From contig NZ_JBLBVM010000047.1 of NCBI RefSeq assembly GCF_047250385.1, positions 75,206 through 139,205 on the forward strand: a DNA stretch of 64,000 nt, read 5' to 3'. Position numbers and translations under genes: made by a program. A model generated the notes under the pieces. That model saw only the letters and a list, made by a program, of their open reading frames with translations, did no database searches and was not told the DNA's origin. This DNA is from Glaciecola sp047250385. Its GTDB lineage: Bacteria; Pseudomonadota; Gammaproteobacteria; Enterobacterales; Alteromonadaceae. Each line of letters begins with the position of its first letter. Position 1 is the first letter of the stretch. Positions 55,122-63,863 of the stretch are shown here, one piece after another.

Positions 55122-57524
55122 TTAGTAATCATTCTTCTTTACATGCATATACCACGGTGACCATAAAGCTTGCCGATAAGTTCTGCTTGAAAATTTGCCA
55201 TCGGCAAATTCGAATACAACTTCGCCATCATAAGCTGTGTTAAAAACTGAAGCATTAACACTTTTATAATTGGCTACTACATGAGGATGAGGGAAACCCC
55301 ATTGATTATAATACTTACTGCTTACCACGACATATCGCGGTGATACTGCTTGCATAAATGGTAATGTAGATGAGGTCTTACTACCGTGGTGCGGTGCTAA
55401 TAATATATCCGCTTCAAGAATATTGCTGTTTGCATATAAGTTAATAATCGCTTTCTCAGCTTCTTTTTCAATATCACCGGTTAACAACACGCTAAACGAA
55501 CCATCAGATATCTTGATAACGCACGAATGATTATTGTCGTCGCCTGATACTTCTTTTGTTGGCCACAAAACATCCACTTTAAGCTGTCCCCACAGAAAAC
55601 TATCATTAGTTGTGCACCCTTTTGCAGGGCTTAACCATTGCGACACATTATATCGATTAAATAAGAAAGAATTTCCGCCAGCATGATCATTGTCCATATG
55701 ACTATTGATTAAGTAATCGATACTAGGCACGTTTTCTTCTACCAAATTTAGCTGGGAATAGTTGTGCTCATTTTCAAAGTAAGGCGCAATAACGGATTGT
55801 GCATAGCTACTGTCATTGCGAAATGACTGAGCAGTGTCATAAATTAAAAAGCGATTATTGTATTTTACTAATACACTCAGTCCTTGCCCGACGTCAAAAA
55901 CCCTTACCATCCAACCTTTGCTTTGTTTATTTTCAGCGAAGCTTTGTGCAAGGATTACTAAGAACAGAGTGCAAATCACCTTTTTACGATGCGGCCAGTA
56001 TGGCAAGAATAATAAAATCGAAATAAGCAATAATATCAACCACACCGCAGGACCAACAATGTTCACATCAACACTGGCATTTTCACCGGAAGCAAATACT
56101 TTCATGCATAGAATAAGTTGCTCGAAACACCAATCGATTAACTGAAGTAAATTTCTATTCAGTGCATGAATTTGTAAAATCATTGAGATCACAACGAATA
56201 AGCACAGTGGAACTAAAATCAAGCTTACCACTGGCATTACAATGAGGTTCACAATTGCTGATACCGTTGACAGGACACCAAAATTCAATGCGATTAGAGG
56301 AATCATTAATACGGTTAGAAATAGTTGAAGACCAACAGTCTGTTTAAAAGTATTTAACGCTGAATGCCTGCGCACAGGATAACGCCAAACAAAAAAGCAT
56401 ATCGAAAATATCGCGCCAAAACTGAACCAAAAACTCATGCCTAGAATCGACAAGGGGAAAAGCAATAAAAAGCAAACAATTAAGTGAAGTAAAATTGTCG
56501 ATGCTCGCCAATGAACTTGGTAAAGCAGCAAAATTGCCAAGAACAGCAGCGCGATGAGTGAGCGGTTCACTGGTATTTGAAACCCGCTCAAGTATGCATA
56601 GAAAATGCAAAATGGTACGCTCAGTGCAAGCGCCAGAGGTCCAATTTTAGTTTGTTTATTCTGGCAGATGTAAGTGTTTGCTAAAAACAACGCTAATTTT
56701 GCTAGTTGAAAGAACATCAAACTGACTATTCCTAAATGTAGCCCCGAAATAGCGAACAAATGAGCAGTACCGGTAGTTTGTAGTAACTTCCAGTCATCGT
56801 CTTCAAACAAGCCACGCTCACCTAAACTTAAAGCCAGTATCCAGCGAATGTTGGGTAGTTCGACTTGTGTGGCGTATTTGAGTAATTGGTCTGACAATCT
56901 TTGACGCAGATTAGTGTTGGCTTCCAAGCGCAAATTACTTGGACTAGTTTTAACATTCCCCACTCCCACAATATTTAAACTTGCCAACCATTTCTGTCGA
57001 TTAAAACCATGTTCATTGCCAATGGAATGCGGTCGTTTAATGTTAACCAATAGCTTCAAAGTATCGCCTTGCTTAAGTATCAAACTAGGTTCAAACCAAC
57101 TTAGCCTGATTTTTGGAGAATGAATAAGCTTAGTAGTGCCTATTTTGTTTAATTGCAGAATGAAGCTTTTTTGCTCAACTGATTTAAGTGATTTTTTGTC
57201 GTATACTAAGGTATCTTCGATTGTATTGATTTTAGTTTTATTGTTTAGTTGAATTTGTAATGTACTGACAACACCTTCGACAATAATATTTTCGTTAAAA
57301 TATCGATTTGGTAGTTGCCAAGACGAATACCAATGCCCTACACTGCTCGCCCAGAGAAACCCGACTATCGCACCCGATATCCAAGTTTTTGTTCGAAAGT
57401 GAAGGCACAGTAAAGCGATGACTGCAACTATCGCCATAATCGGAATTGTAGGTAAGAACGGCCAAAATGAGTTACTTAGGAATACAATAATGAATGCAAA
57501 CATTGCTCTATGTAGCTTGCTCAA
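55122..57524 (-). CDS. comEC: ComEC/Rec2 family DNA-uptake channel protein
   Basis: An 800-residue membrane protein for transport of single-stranded DNA during natural transformation. A domain DUF4131 region, then the competence domain with many spans (GTAHLFAISGLHLGIVSLMFF is the family signature), and a C-terminal metallo-beta-lactamase domain (NSHMDNDHAGG and LLAPHHGSKTSS) are present. The frame begins at TTG 57524 with GGGGAA upstream; the ATG at 57503 is an alternative. comEC next to msbA is common in gammaproteobacteria. It is divergent from the DUF2062 gene. Confidence 0.95.
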   Translation of the reverse strand: MSKLHRAMFAFIIVFLSNSFWPFLPTIPIMAIVAVIALLCLHFRTKTWISGAIVGFLWASSVGHWYSSWQLPNRYFNENIIVEGVVSTLQIQLNNKTKINTIEDTLVYDKKSLKSVEQKSFILQLNKIGTTKLIHSPKIRLSWFEPSLILKQGDTLKLLVNIKRPHSIGNEHGFNRQKWLASLNIVGVGNVKTSPSNLRLEANTNLRQRLSDQLLKYATQVELPNIRWILALSLGERGLFEDDDWKLLQTTGTAHLFAISGLHLGIVSLMFFQLAKLALFLANTYICQNKQTKIGPLALALSVPFCIFYAYLSGFQIPVNRSLIALLFLAILLLYQVHWRASTILLHLIVCFLLLFPLSILGMSFWFSFGAIFSICFFVWRYPVRRHSALNTFKQTVGLQLFLTVLMIPLIALNFGVLSTVSAIVNLIVMPVVSLILVPLCLFVVISMILQIHALNRNLLQLIDWCFEQLILCMKVFASGENASVDVNIVGPAVWLILLLISILLFLPYWPHRKKVICTLFLVILAQSFAENKQSKGWMVRVFDVGQGLSVLVKYNNRFLIYDTAQSFRNDSSYAQSVIAPYFENEHNYSQLNLVEENVPSIDYLINSHMDNDHAGGNSFLFNRYNVSQWLSPAKGCTTNDSFLWGQLKVDVLWPTKEVSGDDNNHSCVIKISDGSFSVLLTGDIEKEAEKAIINLYANSNILEADILLAPHHGSKTSSTLPFMQAVSPRYVVVSSKYYNQWGFPHPHVVANYKSVNASVFNTAYDGEVVFEFADGKFSSRTYRQALWSPWYMHVKKNDY

Positions 57525-57550
57525 GCAGTCTTCCCCGAGAGATTAGATTA

Positions 57551-58066
57551 ATGGCAAAGAAATTTATACGGCGCTTTTTGCCTGACCATAATAATGTAAA
57601 GAAAAACAAATACTTAAGTGTTTTTGGTTCGCTTTTACATGATCCAAATTTATGGCACCTTAATAGACGTTCGGCCAGCGGAGCTTTTGGGATCGGTTTA
57701 TTTTTTGCATTTTGGCCTGTCCCTTTCCAAATGATTTTTTCAACGGCGGCCGCAATCATCTTTCGCGTTAATTTGCCGCTTTCCGTTGCAACGGTCTGGT
57801 TGACGAACCCTTTAACAATGCCGCCTATATTCTACGGTGCATATCTCGTCGGCAGTACTGTACTTGGGACTAAAGTTGATCAGTTTCACTTCGAACTCAG
57901 TTGGACATGGCTTCTTGAAAGCATTTCAACAATAGGACCAGCGTTTATACTGGGTTGTGCGATATGTTCTGTCTTCTTCGGGATTTTAGGTTACTTTAGT
58001 TTAGATTGGGTTTGGAGAGCATCTGTTTTGCGTGCTTGGCGAGCTCGTAATTCCGACGATAAATAG
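57551..58066 (+). CDS. DUF2062 family membrane protein
   Basis: A 171-residue inner-membrane protein. It begins MAKKFIRRFLPDH, then DPNLWHLNRRSASGAFGIGLFFAFWPVPFQM and VWLTNPLTMPPIFYGAYLVG, which are the DUF2062 hallmarks. The start at 57551 is chosen for homology; the frame is open to 57494 inside the comEC leader. The function is unknown. It is divergent from comEC and commonly neighbours it in this group. Confidence 0.9.
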   Translation: MAKKFIRRFLPDHNNVKKNKYLSVFGSLLHDPNLWHLNRRSASGAFGIGLFFAFWPVPFQMIFSTAAAIIFRVNLPLSVATVWLTNPLTMPPIFYGAYLVGSTVLGTKVDQFHFELSWTWLLESISTIGPAFILGCAICSVFFGILGYFSLDWVWRASVLRAWRARNSDDK

Positions 58067-58130
58067 TTTGTAACTTTCCTAATGTCCTTTAAGATGATTC
58101 GAAATAAGGACAAGAAGGTTTTTTAGAAAA

Positions 58131-59204
58131 ATGCTCAAACAATTTCAAGCATACATTTCCCCGCTGTTAGAAACATTTGGTGACAGCCCAGCGCTTCAGG
58201 CAACCATGGTTGTCATGATTTCATTTGTCATCGCCTCAGTATTTAAATATGTACTGATTGCTGGTTTGCGTAAAATACTCGAACGTTCACAAGTAAAATT
58301 GGCAAATGGCCTTTTAGAACTATTGCATTCCCCCATTTATTACACTGTTCTTTTACTTGGTCTAGCAAGTGCTTTAAGCATTTTAAATCATCGTTTGCTA
58401 TCGATAGAATTATCAATCCTAATGTCGATTGGTATGCTTATTTGGACTTCGTTCATATTAAAAAGTAACCGAGTGTTGCTGCAAGGCTTAGTGCTCCACC
58501 CTACGAAATTTCAAAGCGTTAATAACAAAACACTGCCTCTATTTCAGAATATCTTAAATATTATAATTATTGTTCTAGCTGTGTACTTAATATTTTCCAT
58601 TTGGAATGTTGATATGACAGCCTGGCTTGCGTCCGCAGGTATCGTTGGTATTGCCGTTGGTTTCGCCGCAAAAGATACATTAGCAAACCTTTTTTCTGGT
58701 GTCTTTATTATGGCGGATGCACCTTATAAGGTAGGTGATTATGTTGTCCTCGATTCTGGTGAACGTGGTGAAATAACACATATTGGGATCCGTAGCACGA
58801 GGATGCTAACTAGAGATGATATTGAAATTACGATCCCTAACTCAGTGATGGGCAATACTAAAATTATTAATGAATCTGGTGGTCCTCATGAGAAATCACG
58901 CTGTCGAATTGCTATCGGCGTCGCGTACGATGCAGATATTGATTTGGTGCGTTCCATTTTAATGGAAATTGCTAACACTGAAGAAACGATTTGCACTGAT
59001 CCTGAACCAAGAGTGAGATTCCGCCAGTTTGGTCCCTCATCTCTCAATTTTGAGCTTCTCGTTTGGATAGAAAAACCAGCACTGAGAGGACGTATAATCG
59101 ATAAATTAAACTGTCGCGTGTTGAAAGAGTTTAGACTCAACAATCTTGAGATACCTTACGGCAAGCAAGATTTATACATTAAAGAAATGCCGGAAAGAAA
59201 GTAA
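58131..59204 (+). CDS. Small-conductance mechanosensitive channel (MscS family)
   Basis: A 357-residue channel with four or five spans. The pore helix and beta-domain motif GIAVGFAAKDTLANLFSGVFIMADAPYKVGDYVVL is typical of MscS. It is longer at the N-terminus than E. coli MscS (286), resembling the YbdG-type or intermediate members. It releases solutes on hypo-osmotic shock. It is on the same strand as the DUF2062 gene with 64 bases between. Confidence 0.95.
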   Translation: MLKQFQAYISPLLETFGDSPALQATMVVMISFVIASVFKYVLIAGLRKILERSQVKLANGLLELLHSPIYYTVLLLGLASALSILNHRLLSIELSILMSIGMLIWTSFILKSNRVLLQGLVLHPTKFQSVNNKTLPLFQNILNIIIIVLAVYLIFSIWNVDMTAWLASAGIVGIAVGFAAKDTLANLFSGVFIMADAPYKVGDYVVLDSGERGEITHIGIRSTRMLTRDDIEITIPNSVMGNTKIINESGGPHEKSRCRIAIGVAYDADIDLVRSILMEIANTEETICTDPEPRVRFRQFGPSSLNFELLVWIEKPALRGRIIDKLNCRVLKEFRLNNLEIPYGKQDLYIKEMPERK

Positions 59205-59247
59205 ACTAAGGCTATTAGAAAAAATATCCTTAAGTAGAAGCATTAAA

Positions 59248-59272
59248 GAGCAGCGCTTTTGCGGCGCTGCTC
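59248..59272. terminator. G+C-rich hairpin between convergent mscS-type gene and rimK
   Basis: GAGCAGCGC (59248-59256) pairs perfectly with GCGCTGCTC (59264-59272) around a 7-base loop. No good T-run follows on either strand, so it may be a weak bidirectional terminator for the convergent genes. Confidence 0.55.
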
Positions 59273-59280
59273 AAGCAAGT

Positions 59281-60186
59281 TTAGCCTTTACCCTGCGTCT
59301 TAGTTTTGTTTGGCTTCGCATTTTTCTCAATAAATTGAAAAATCATTTTAGCAACATCTTTTTTAGTTGCAGTTTCAATACCTTCAAGGCCAGGAGAGGA
59401 GTTAACTTCCATTACTACGGGTCCTCTTGATGAACGCAACAAATCAACGCCGCAGACGTTTAATCCCATAATTTTAGCAGCTTGAACAGCCGTAGCTCGC
59501 TCTTCTGGGCTCAGTTTCACAAGCACGGCGCTGCCACCTCTGTGCAAATTAGAACGAAACTCACCTTCAGCACCTTGTCTCTTCATTGCTGCAACAACTT
59601 TGTCGCCTACAACGAAACAACGAATATCAGCGCCGCCCGCCTCTTTAATAAACTCTTGAATTAAGATGTTAGCCTTTAAGCCCATAAATGCCTCGACGAC
59701 TGATTCAGCGGCTTTTGCAGTTTCAGCTAGCACTACACCTATGCCTTGAGTTCCCTCTAGCAACTTAATTACAACGGGTGCGCCACCTACATTTTTAATT
59801 AAGTCTTTAATGTTATCTGGGCTATGCGCAAATCCTGTACGAGGCAAACCAACACCTTTACGTGATAATAATTGCATCGAACGCAATTTGTCGCGTGAAC
59901 GACTAATCGCGACAGACTCATTCACACAGAAGCTTCCGGTCATTTCAAATTGACGCACAACTGCCGTACCATAAAAAGAAACTGAAGCACCAATACGTGG
60001 AATAACCGCATCATATTGTGGTAATTCCTGCCCTTTCAAACGAACAACAGGCCTATTGCTGGTTATATCCATGTAGCAATGCATTGTATCAATCACATCT
60101 ACTTCATGACCAAGAGCACGACCTGCTTCTTGAAGTCTTCTTGTTGAGTACAATTTTTTATTACGAGAAAGAATCGCAATTTTCAT
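59281..60186 (-). CDS. rimK: Ribosomal protein S6--L-glutamate ligase
   Basis: A 301-residue ATP-grasp enzyme adding glutamates to the C-terminus of ribosomal protein S6 (E. coli 300 residues). It begins MKIAILSRNKKLYSTRRL. GAPVVIKLLEGTQGIGVVL is the ATP-binding loop, with RQGAEGEFRSNLHRGG and VMEVNSSPGLEGIE further on. The C-terminus is Lys-rich. AAGGAAC precedes the ATG. It is a single gene, divergent from the DUF21 gene. Confidence 0.95.
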   Translation of the reverse strand: MKIAILSRNKKLYSTRRLQEAGRALGHEVDVIDTMHCYMDITSNRPVVRLKGQELPQYDAVIPRIGASVSFYGTAVVRQFEMTGSFCVNESVAISRSRDKLRSMQLLSRKGVGLPRTGFAHSPDNIKDLIKNVGGAPVVIKLLEGTQGIGVVLAETAKAAESVVEAFMGLKANILIQEFIKEAGGADIRCFVVGDKVVAAMKRQGAEGEFRSNLHRGGSAVLVKLSPEERATAVQAAKIMGLNVCGVDLLRSSRGPVVMEVNSSPGLEGIETATKKDVAKMIFQFIEKNAKPNKTKTQGKG

Positions 60187-60554
60187 ATTTTGTTCCTTTT
60201 TATTATAGAAATTGGCGTCGGTGTGTTGTTAAAAAACCTTCACCCAAATGGGAACGTCATGGATTCGCAAATTTGTAAATACTTAAGAAGCCTCCTGTTT
60301 TTGATAACATAAACAAGAATGACTAAAGTAATAACAATGAATCACCATGAAAATCGTATTCATTCCCTTCTCAACTAGTATAGACACAACTAATTAACAA
60401 AAAGTCACAAATTAAATAAATAAACAAATTAATCTGAAAGATAATGAATTAATTAGTTAATAAATTAACGTTGTGACTTTTTAAGCTTTATACTCGTCTA
60501 CCTTAATCGCACCTATTACTTTTAATTCGAAATAAACACCTAAGAGAATTTTTG
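60187..60554. other. 368-base divergent gap between rimK and the DUF21 gene
   Basis: Very A+T rich, especially 60391-60470. It contains the 12-base perfect inverted repeat described separately. No gene or RNA recognised. Confidence 0.5.
60399..60482. repeat. 12-base perfect inverted repeat spanning an A+T-rich centre
   Basis: AAAAAGTCACAA (60399-60410) and its exact complement TTGTGACTTTTT (60471-60482) are separated by 60 bases that are almost all A and T. It could be a pair of protein-binding half-sites, or a long cruciform in the rimK/DUF21 promoter region. Confidence 0.6.
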
Positions 60555-61637
60555 ATGACACAAGATATCGTTATTTGGTTAGCTATTGCGTTTTGCATCA
60601 CCCAATCTGCTATTTTTTCAGGCTTGAACATCGCTTTCTTTAGTCTGAGCCGCCTACAATTGGAAGTTGAGACAAAGCAAGGTAACGAAAACGCAGCCAC
60701 GATCCTGGCCATGCGAGAGGATTCAAACTTTCTCCTCTCAACCATTTTGTGGGGAAATGTCTCGATTAATGTGTTGTTAACATTACTCTCAGACTCTGTA
60801 CTCGTTGGTGTTTATTCATTTCTCTTTTCAGCAGTAGCAATTACTTTTTTAGGTGAGATATTCCCACAAGCGTATTTTTCTCGAAATGCCCTGCGCGTTG
60901 CGTCAAAGCTCACGCCAATTATTAAGTTTTATCAAGTGCTCCTATACCCAGTGGCAAAGTTGACTGCGTTGATACTTGATGGCTGGTTAGGTAGAGAAGG
61001 TATTACATATTTCAGGGAAAAAGAATTATCGGCATTAATTCATGCCCATGTTGAATCAGAAGAAACCGACGTTGAACATGTTCGGGGTATTGGAGCGCTT
61101 AATTTTTTACAAATTGATAAGGTGACAGTCAATCAAGAAGGTGAATTACTTGACCCCAAAAGTATGATTAAACTGCCATGCAAGCTCGACCTGCCAATAC
61201 TTCCAGAAAAAGGTACGCCTGAATATGATGAATTTGTATCTAATGTAAATGCCTCTGGGCACAAATGGGCTTTGTTGCTGAGTGAAGAAGAGCAACCTTT
61301 ATTGATGATCGATGCAGACGGCTTTATTCGCTCAACTTTAGATGAAAGCATAAAGGAAGACGCATATAGCTTTTGCCATAGACCGCTCATTGTACATAAC
61401 GAGCATACGACTCTGGGCGATGCATTGCAGCGATTAAAGGTGGCGCACGCACTTTCACCACAATCGGAAGATGTCTTGCACTCTGATGTAATTTTGGTTT
61501 GGTCCAGTGTATCGCCAAGAGTCATTACTGGAGCAGATATCTTAGGTAGATTACTAAAAGGAATAGGTGATGGGCTTGGAGGTCCTGGCTTAGAAGATGA
61601 CAAGCCACCTATTGATATGCCAGAGCATTTAGAATAG
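60555..61637 (+). CDS. DUF21 (CNNM) domain membrane protein
   Basis: A 360-residue inner-membrane protein. The DUF21 domain spans residues ~1-175 (SAIFSGLNIAFFSLSRLQLEVE, ILWGNVSINVLLTLLSD, FLGEIFPQAYFSRNALRVA). A soluble C-terminal half contains a CBS-like stretch (HRPLIVHNEHTTLGDALQRLKVAH ... VITGADILGRLL). It is related to CorC/CNNM proteins linked to divalent-cation transport, but the usual transporter-associated C-terminal domain is not clear. The start at ATG 60555; a TTG directly upstream extends the frame by one codon. Confidence 0.85.
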   Translation: MTQDIVIWLAIAFCITQSAIFSGLNIAFFSLSRLQLEVETKQGNENAATILAMREDSNFLLSTILWGNVSINVLLTLLSDSVLVGVYSFLFSAVAITFLGEIFPQAYFSRNALRVASKLTPIIKFYQVLLYPVAKLTALILDGWLGREGITYFREKELSALIHAHVESEETDVEHVRGIGALNFLQIDKVTVNQEGELLDPKSMIKLPCKLDLPILPEKGTPEYDEFVSNVNASGHKWALLLSEEEQPLLMIDADGFIRSTLDESIKEDAYSFCHRPLIVHNEHTTLGDALQRLKVAHALSPQSEDVLHSDVILVWSSVSPRVITGADILGRLLKGIGDGLGGPGLEDDKPPIDMPEHLE

Positions 61638-61647
61638 GGCCTTTTAG

Positions 61648-61676
61648 AAGGCGGCTTATGCAAATTGGGCCGCCTT
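61648..61676 (+). terminator. Intrinsic terminator of the DUF21 gene
   Basis: AAGGCGGC pairs with GCCGCCTT around 13 bases, 10 bases past the DUF21 stop. The trailing T-run is short (CCTTTAGA). Confidence 0.6.
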
Positions 61677-61847
61677 TAGATGGACAATAAAGTTATTAAC
61701 TTTTTTCGGGCAGCTTGATCCAAACGAGCTGACAAATAAAACAGATGACTTCCCCCCACATCATTCCTGAGGAGTCAGGAAGTCTCAAAGCAAAAGTGAT
61801 GCTCCAAATCATTCTAGCAGGGCTATATAAGCACCTAATTTTTAAAT

Positions 61848-63728
61848 CTACTCCACTATTGGTAATATCAGATACGATGGGTGCTCAGCGGAAAAGTGAA
61901 CTGTGTTGTGGGCAACCACTCCTTCGCTTTCATCATAGTTGTTGCCGCCCGTGTTTAGGTTGCGAGCAAACTTCGGAAAGTTTGATGACGTGACTTCAAC
62001 GCGGATACGATGACCTTTTTGAAATTCAATGCTGGTAGTCATTGGCGTCATATCGATTTTATAGACCTCACCTTCTTTCATCATGCTTGGCTTGTTGTAA
62101 CCTTCTCGGTAGCGTGCGCGGAAAATGGTATCGTCAATAATGTATGCAGTGCCATCTGGAGCTACATCAACGAGTTTCACTGCAAAGTCGGTGTCTTTGG
62201 CGTTTGATGATACGTGTAGAACAGCATCGACGAAGCCAGTGACTTCCATTGGTTTTTCAAGAGGCTCACTGGTAAACACCAGCACATCGTTTCTTGCTTC
62301 TATTATGCGCTGATCAAAGGCGCCTGCGGTAACTAACCCACCGTTACAGCAGTCACCACCACCAATCGTTTGCACAGGGTTCATAGGGTCGTAGTGGTAA
62401 CTCGATTTACCCACTTCTGGCTTATCAAAAGTGAGCTCGCCGTCACCATAGAGGCTGTTCGCATTACCTTTAGATGACAGGTACATTTTGACCTCTTTTG
62501 CTGCTTTAGGTGGCCATTGCGGGTCGCCCTGCCATTTATTTGCACCCATTGTATAGTACTGAATCTTTGGTGTGTCTTGGTCAAAGGCCTTTTCTTTTTG
62601 CATAAGCCATTTGTCCCACCACGACCAAATGAGTCTGTCTACATCAAATGAAGCATCTCCAAGATTACGATCACCGCTGATAAAATCTGGTCCAAGCCCT
62701 GCAAAACGACAGTGATTGTTAGGTCCTACAACCACATATTGATTATTGCGCACTTCAGCATCTACACCATTTGTACTCGCATGGTTTGATAATGCCATAT
62801 TAGGTCCTATCGAAACGTCATACCAAGAGTTAAACCAAAGGCTGGGCACGCCCCATTTTTCATTATCGTGATAAAGCCCGCCGTTAAACCAAGCTTTAGA
62901 AGCAGGTGTGCGCTTAACAAATTCTTCAAAGGTACCTTCAGGTTCGCCTAGGTCCGTTAGCATGTTTTGAATGGGTAAATGACGCACTTGCTTACTCCAA
63001 TCCACATCAGGTTTATTAGTTGAGAGATCGTTATATTTAGCAATTTGTGTTCGGATCTCAGCTGATAAACCTGCTGGAATTTGAGCTCGCAATGGATTAT
63101 CTACGCTGTAGAGCCATATAAAAAACAGAGTGCGCTGAACACCACCCGTATACCAGTTACCGTGTTCCCAAAACTCTCCAACTCTACCAATGCCTGCGCC
63201 AGATGCTTGTGGGATCATAGCAACATGCGCTGGATGATCCATGGCGGCGAGCCCGTGCTGCCACTCAGCTGTTGAAGAACAACCTAATGTTCCTACACGA
63301 TCGTTCGACCAATCTTGTTCAGATATCCAATCCATCGCGTCATAACCATCTGTTCTTGGATAGCCCAAAATTTCAAACTTACCTTCAGAGAAATAACGGC
63401 CTCGTTCATTTTGCAATATATAAGCATAACCTCTGCTCACCGCTTCAACCGCACTCCTCAGACTACGAATATTTAGTGTGTTCATATTGTATGGTGTGCG
63501 AACAAATATTGCTGGTACCGGACCCTGTGCATTTTTAGGGCGATAAATATCCGTCGATAAGCCTACACCGTCACGCATTGGCATAAGCACTTTAGTCTCT
63601 ACAATCGCAATTTCAGATAAGGTTTTTCTAAGGGCCTCTTCGCTATACTTTGAGTAGTCTGTAGCATGGCTTGCACAGCTGAATAAAAAGGCAATTAAAC
63701 CAAAAAGCTGTAGTAGTGACTTTTTCAT
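61848..63728 (-). CDS. CocE/NonD-family hydrolase (X-Pro dipeptidyl-peptidase S15-like), exported
   Basis: A 626-residue protein with a signal peptide ending near SHA (residue ~22). The S15-type alpha/beta hydrolase core has LMPMRDGVGLSTDIYRP, ILQNERGRYFSEG and DGYDAMDWISEQDWSNDRVGTLGCSS. The nucleophile is probably Ser151. The elbow reads GCSSTA where relatives such as CocE have GxSYxG. A C-terminal jelly-roll domain (residues ~380-626; VEVTSSNFPKFARNLNTGG) completes the CocE/glutaryl-7-ACA acylase fold. Substrate could be an ester or amide. It is followed by a gap and an insertion sequence end. No adjacent partner. Confidence 0.88.
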   Translation of the reverse strand: MKKSLLQLFGLIAFLFSCASHATDYSKYSEEALRKTLSEIAIVETKVLMPMRDGVGLSTDIYRPKNAQGPVPAIFVRTPYNMNTLNIRSLRSAVEAVSRGYAYILQNERGRYFSEGKFEILGYPRTDGYDAMDWISEQDWSNDRVGTLGCSSTAEWQHGLAAMDHPAHVAMIPQASGAGIGRVGEFWEHGNWYTGGVQRTLFFIWLYSVDNPLRAQIPAGLSAEIRTQIAKYNDLSTNKPDVDWSKQVRHLPIQNMLTDLGEPEGTFEEFVKRTPASKAWFNGGLYHDNEKWGVPSLWFNSWYDVSIGPNMALSNHASTNGVDAEVRNNQYVVVGPNNHCRFAGLGPDFISGDRNLGDASFDVDRLIWSWWDKWLMQKEKAFDQDTPKIQYYTMGANKWQGDPQWPPKAAKEVKMYLSSKGNANSLYGDGELTFDKPEVGKSSYHYDPMNPVQTIGGGDCCNGGLVTAGAFDQRIIEARNDVLVFTSEPLEKPMEVTGFVDAVLHVSSNAKDTDFAVKLVDVAPDGTAYIIDDTIFRARYREGYNKPSMMKEGEVYKIDMTPMTTSIEFQKGHRIRVEVTSSNFPKFARNLNTGGNNYDESEGVVAHNTVHFSAEHPSYLILPIVE

Positions 63729-63793
63729 ATTTCTCTCCGTTAAATATACCTGAGCTAAGTTAATCTAAAAAAGCAATAAAACCAAATATTAAT

Positions 63794-63859
63794 CCCCTAA
63801 ACGCTATTCCTGCACCCCCTAAACTTCAGTTATGCGCCCCCTCAACGTCATTCCTGCGA
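63794..63859. repeat. Three imperfect 22-base tandem repeats
   Basis: Units begin CCCCTA/CCCCTC at 63794, 63816 and 63838, a period of exactly 22 bases, and end with ATTCCTGC-like tails (units 1 and 3 clearest). Unit 3 (CGTCATTCCTGCGAAGG) resembles common bacterial intergenic repeat elements and ends where the insertion-sequence material begins. Confidence 0.55.
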
Positions 63860-63863
63860 AGGC

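Noticed and set aside
61133..61663. 176-codon open frame antisense to the DUF21 gene
   Set aside because: It lies wholly opposite a recognised gene, has no family likeness and its composition mirrors the sense codons.
63794..63859. Possible CRISPR-like repeats
   Set aside because: The 22-base units are directly adjacent with no spacers and only three copies; no cas genes nearby.
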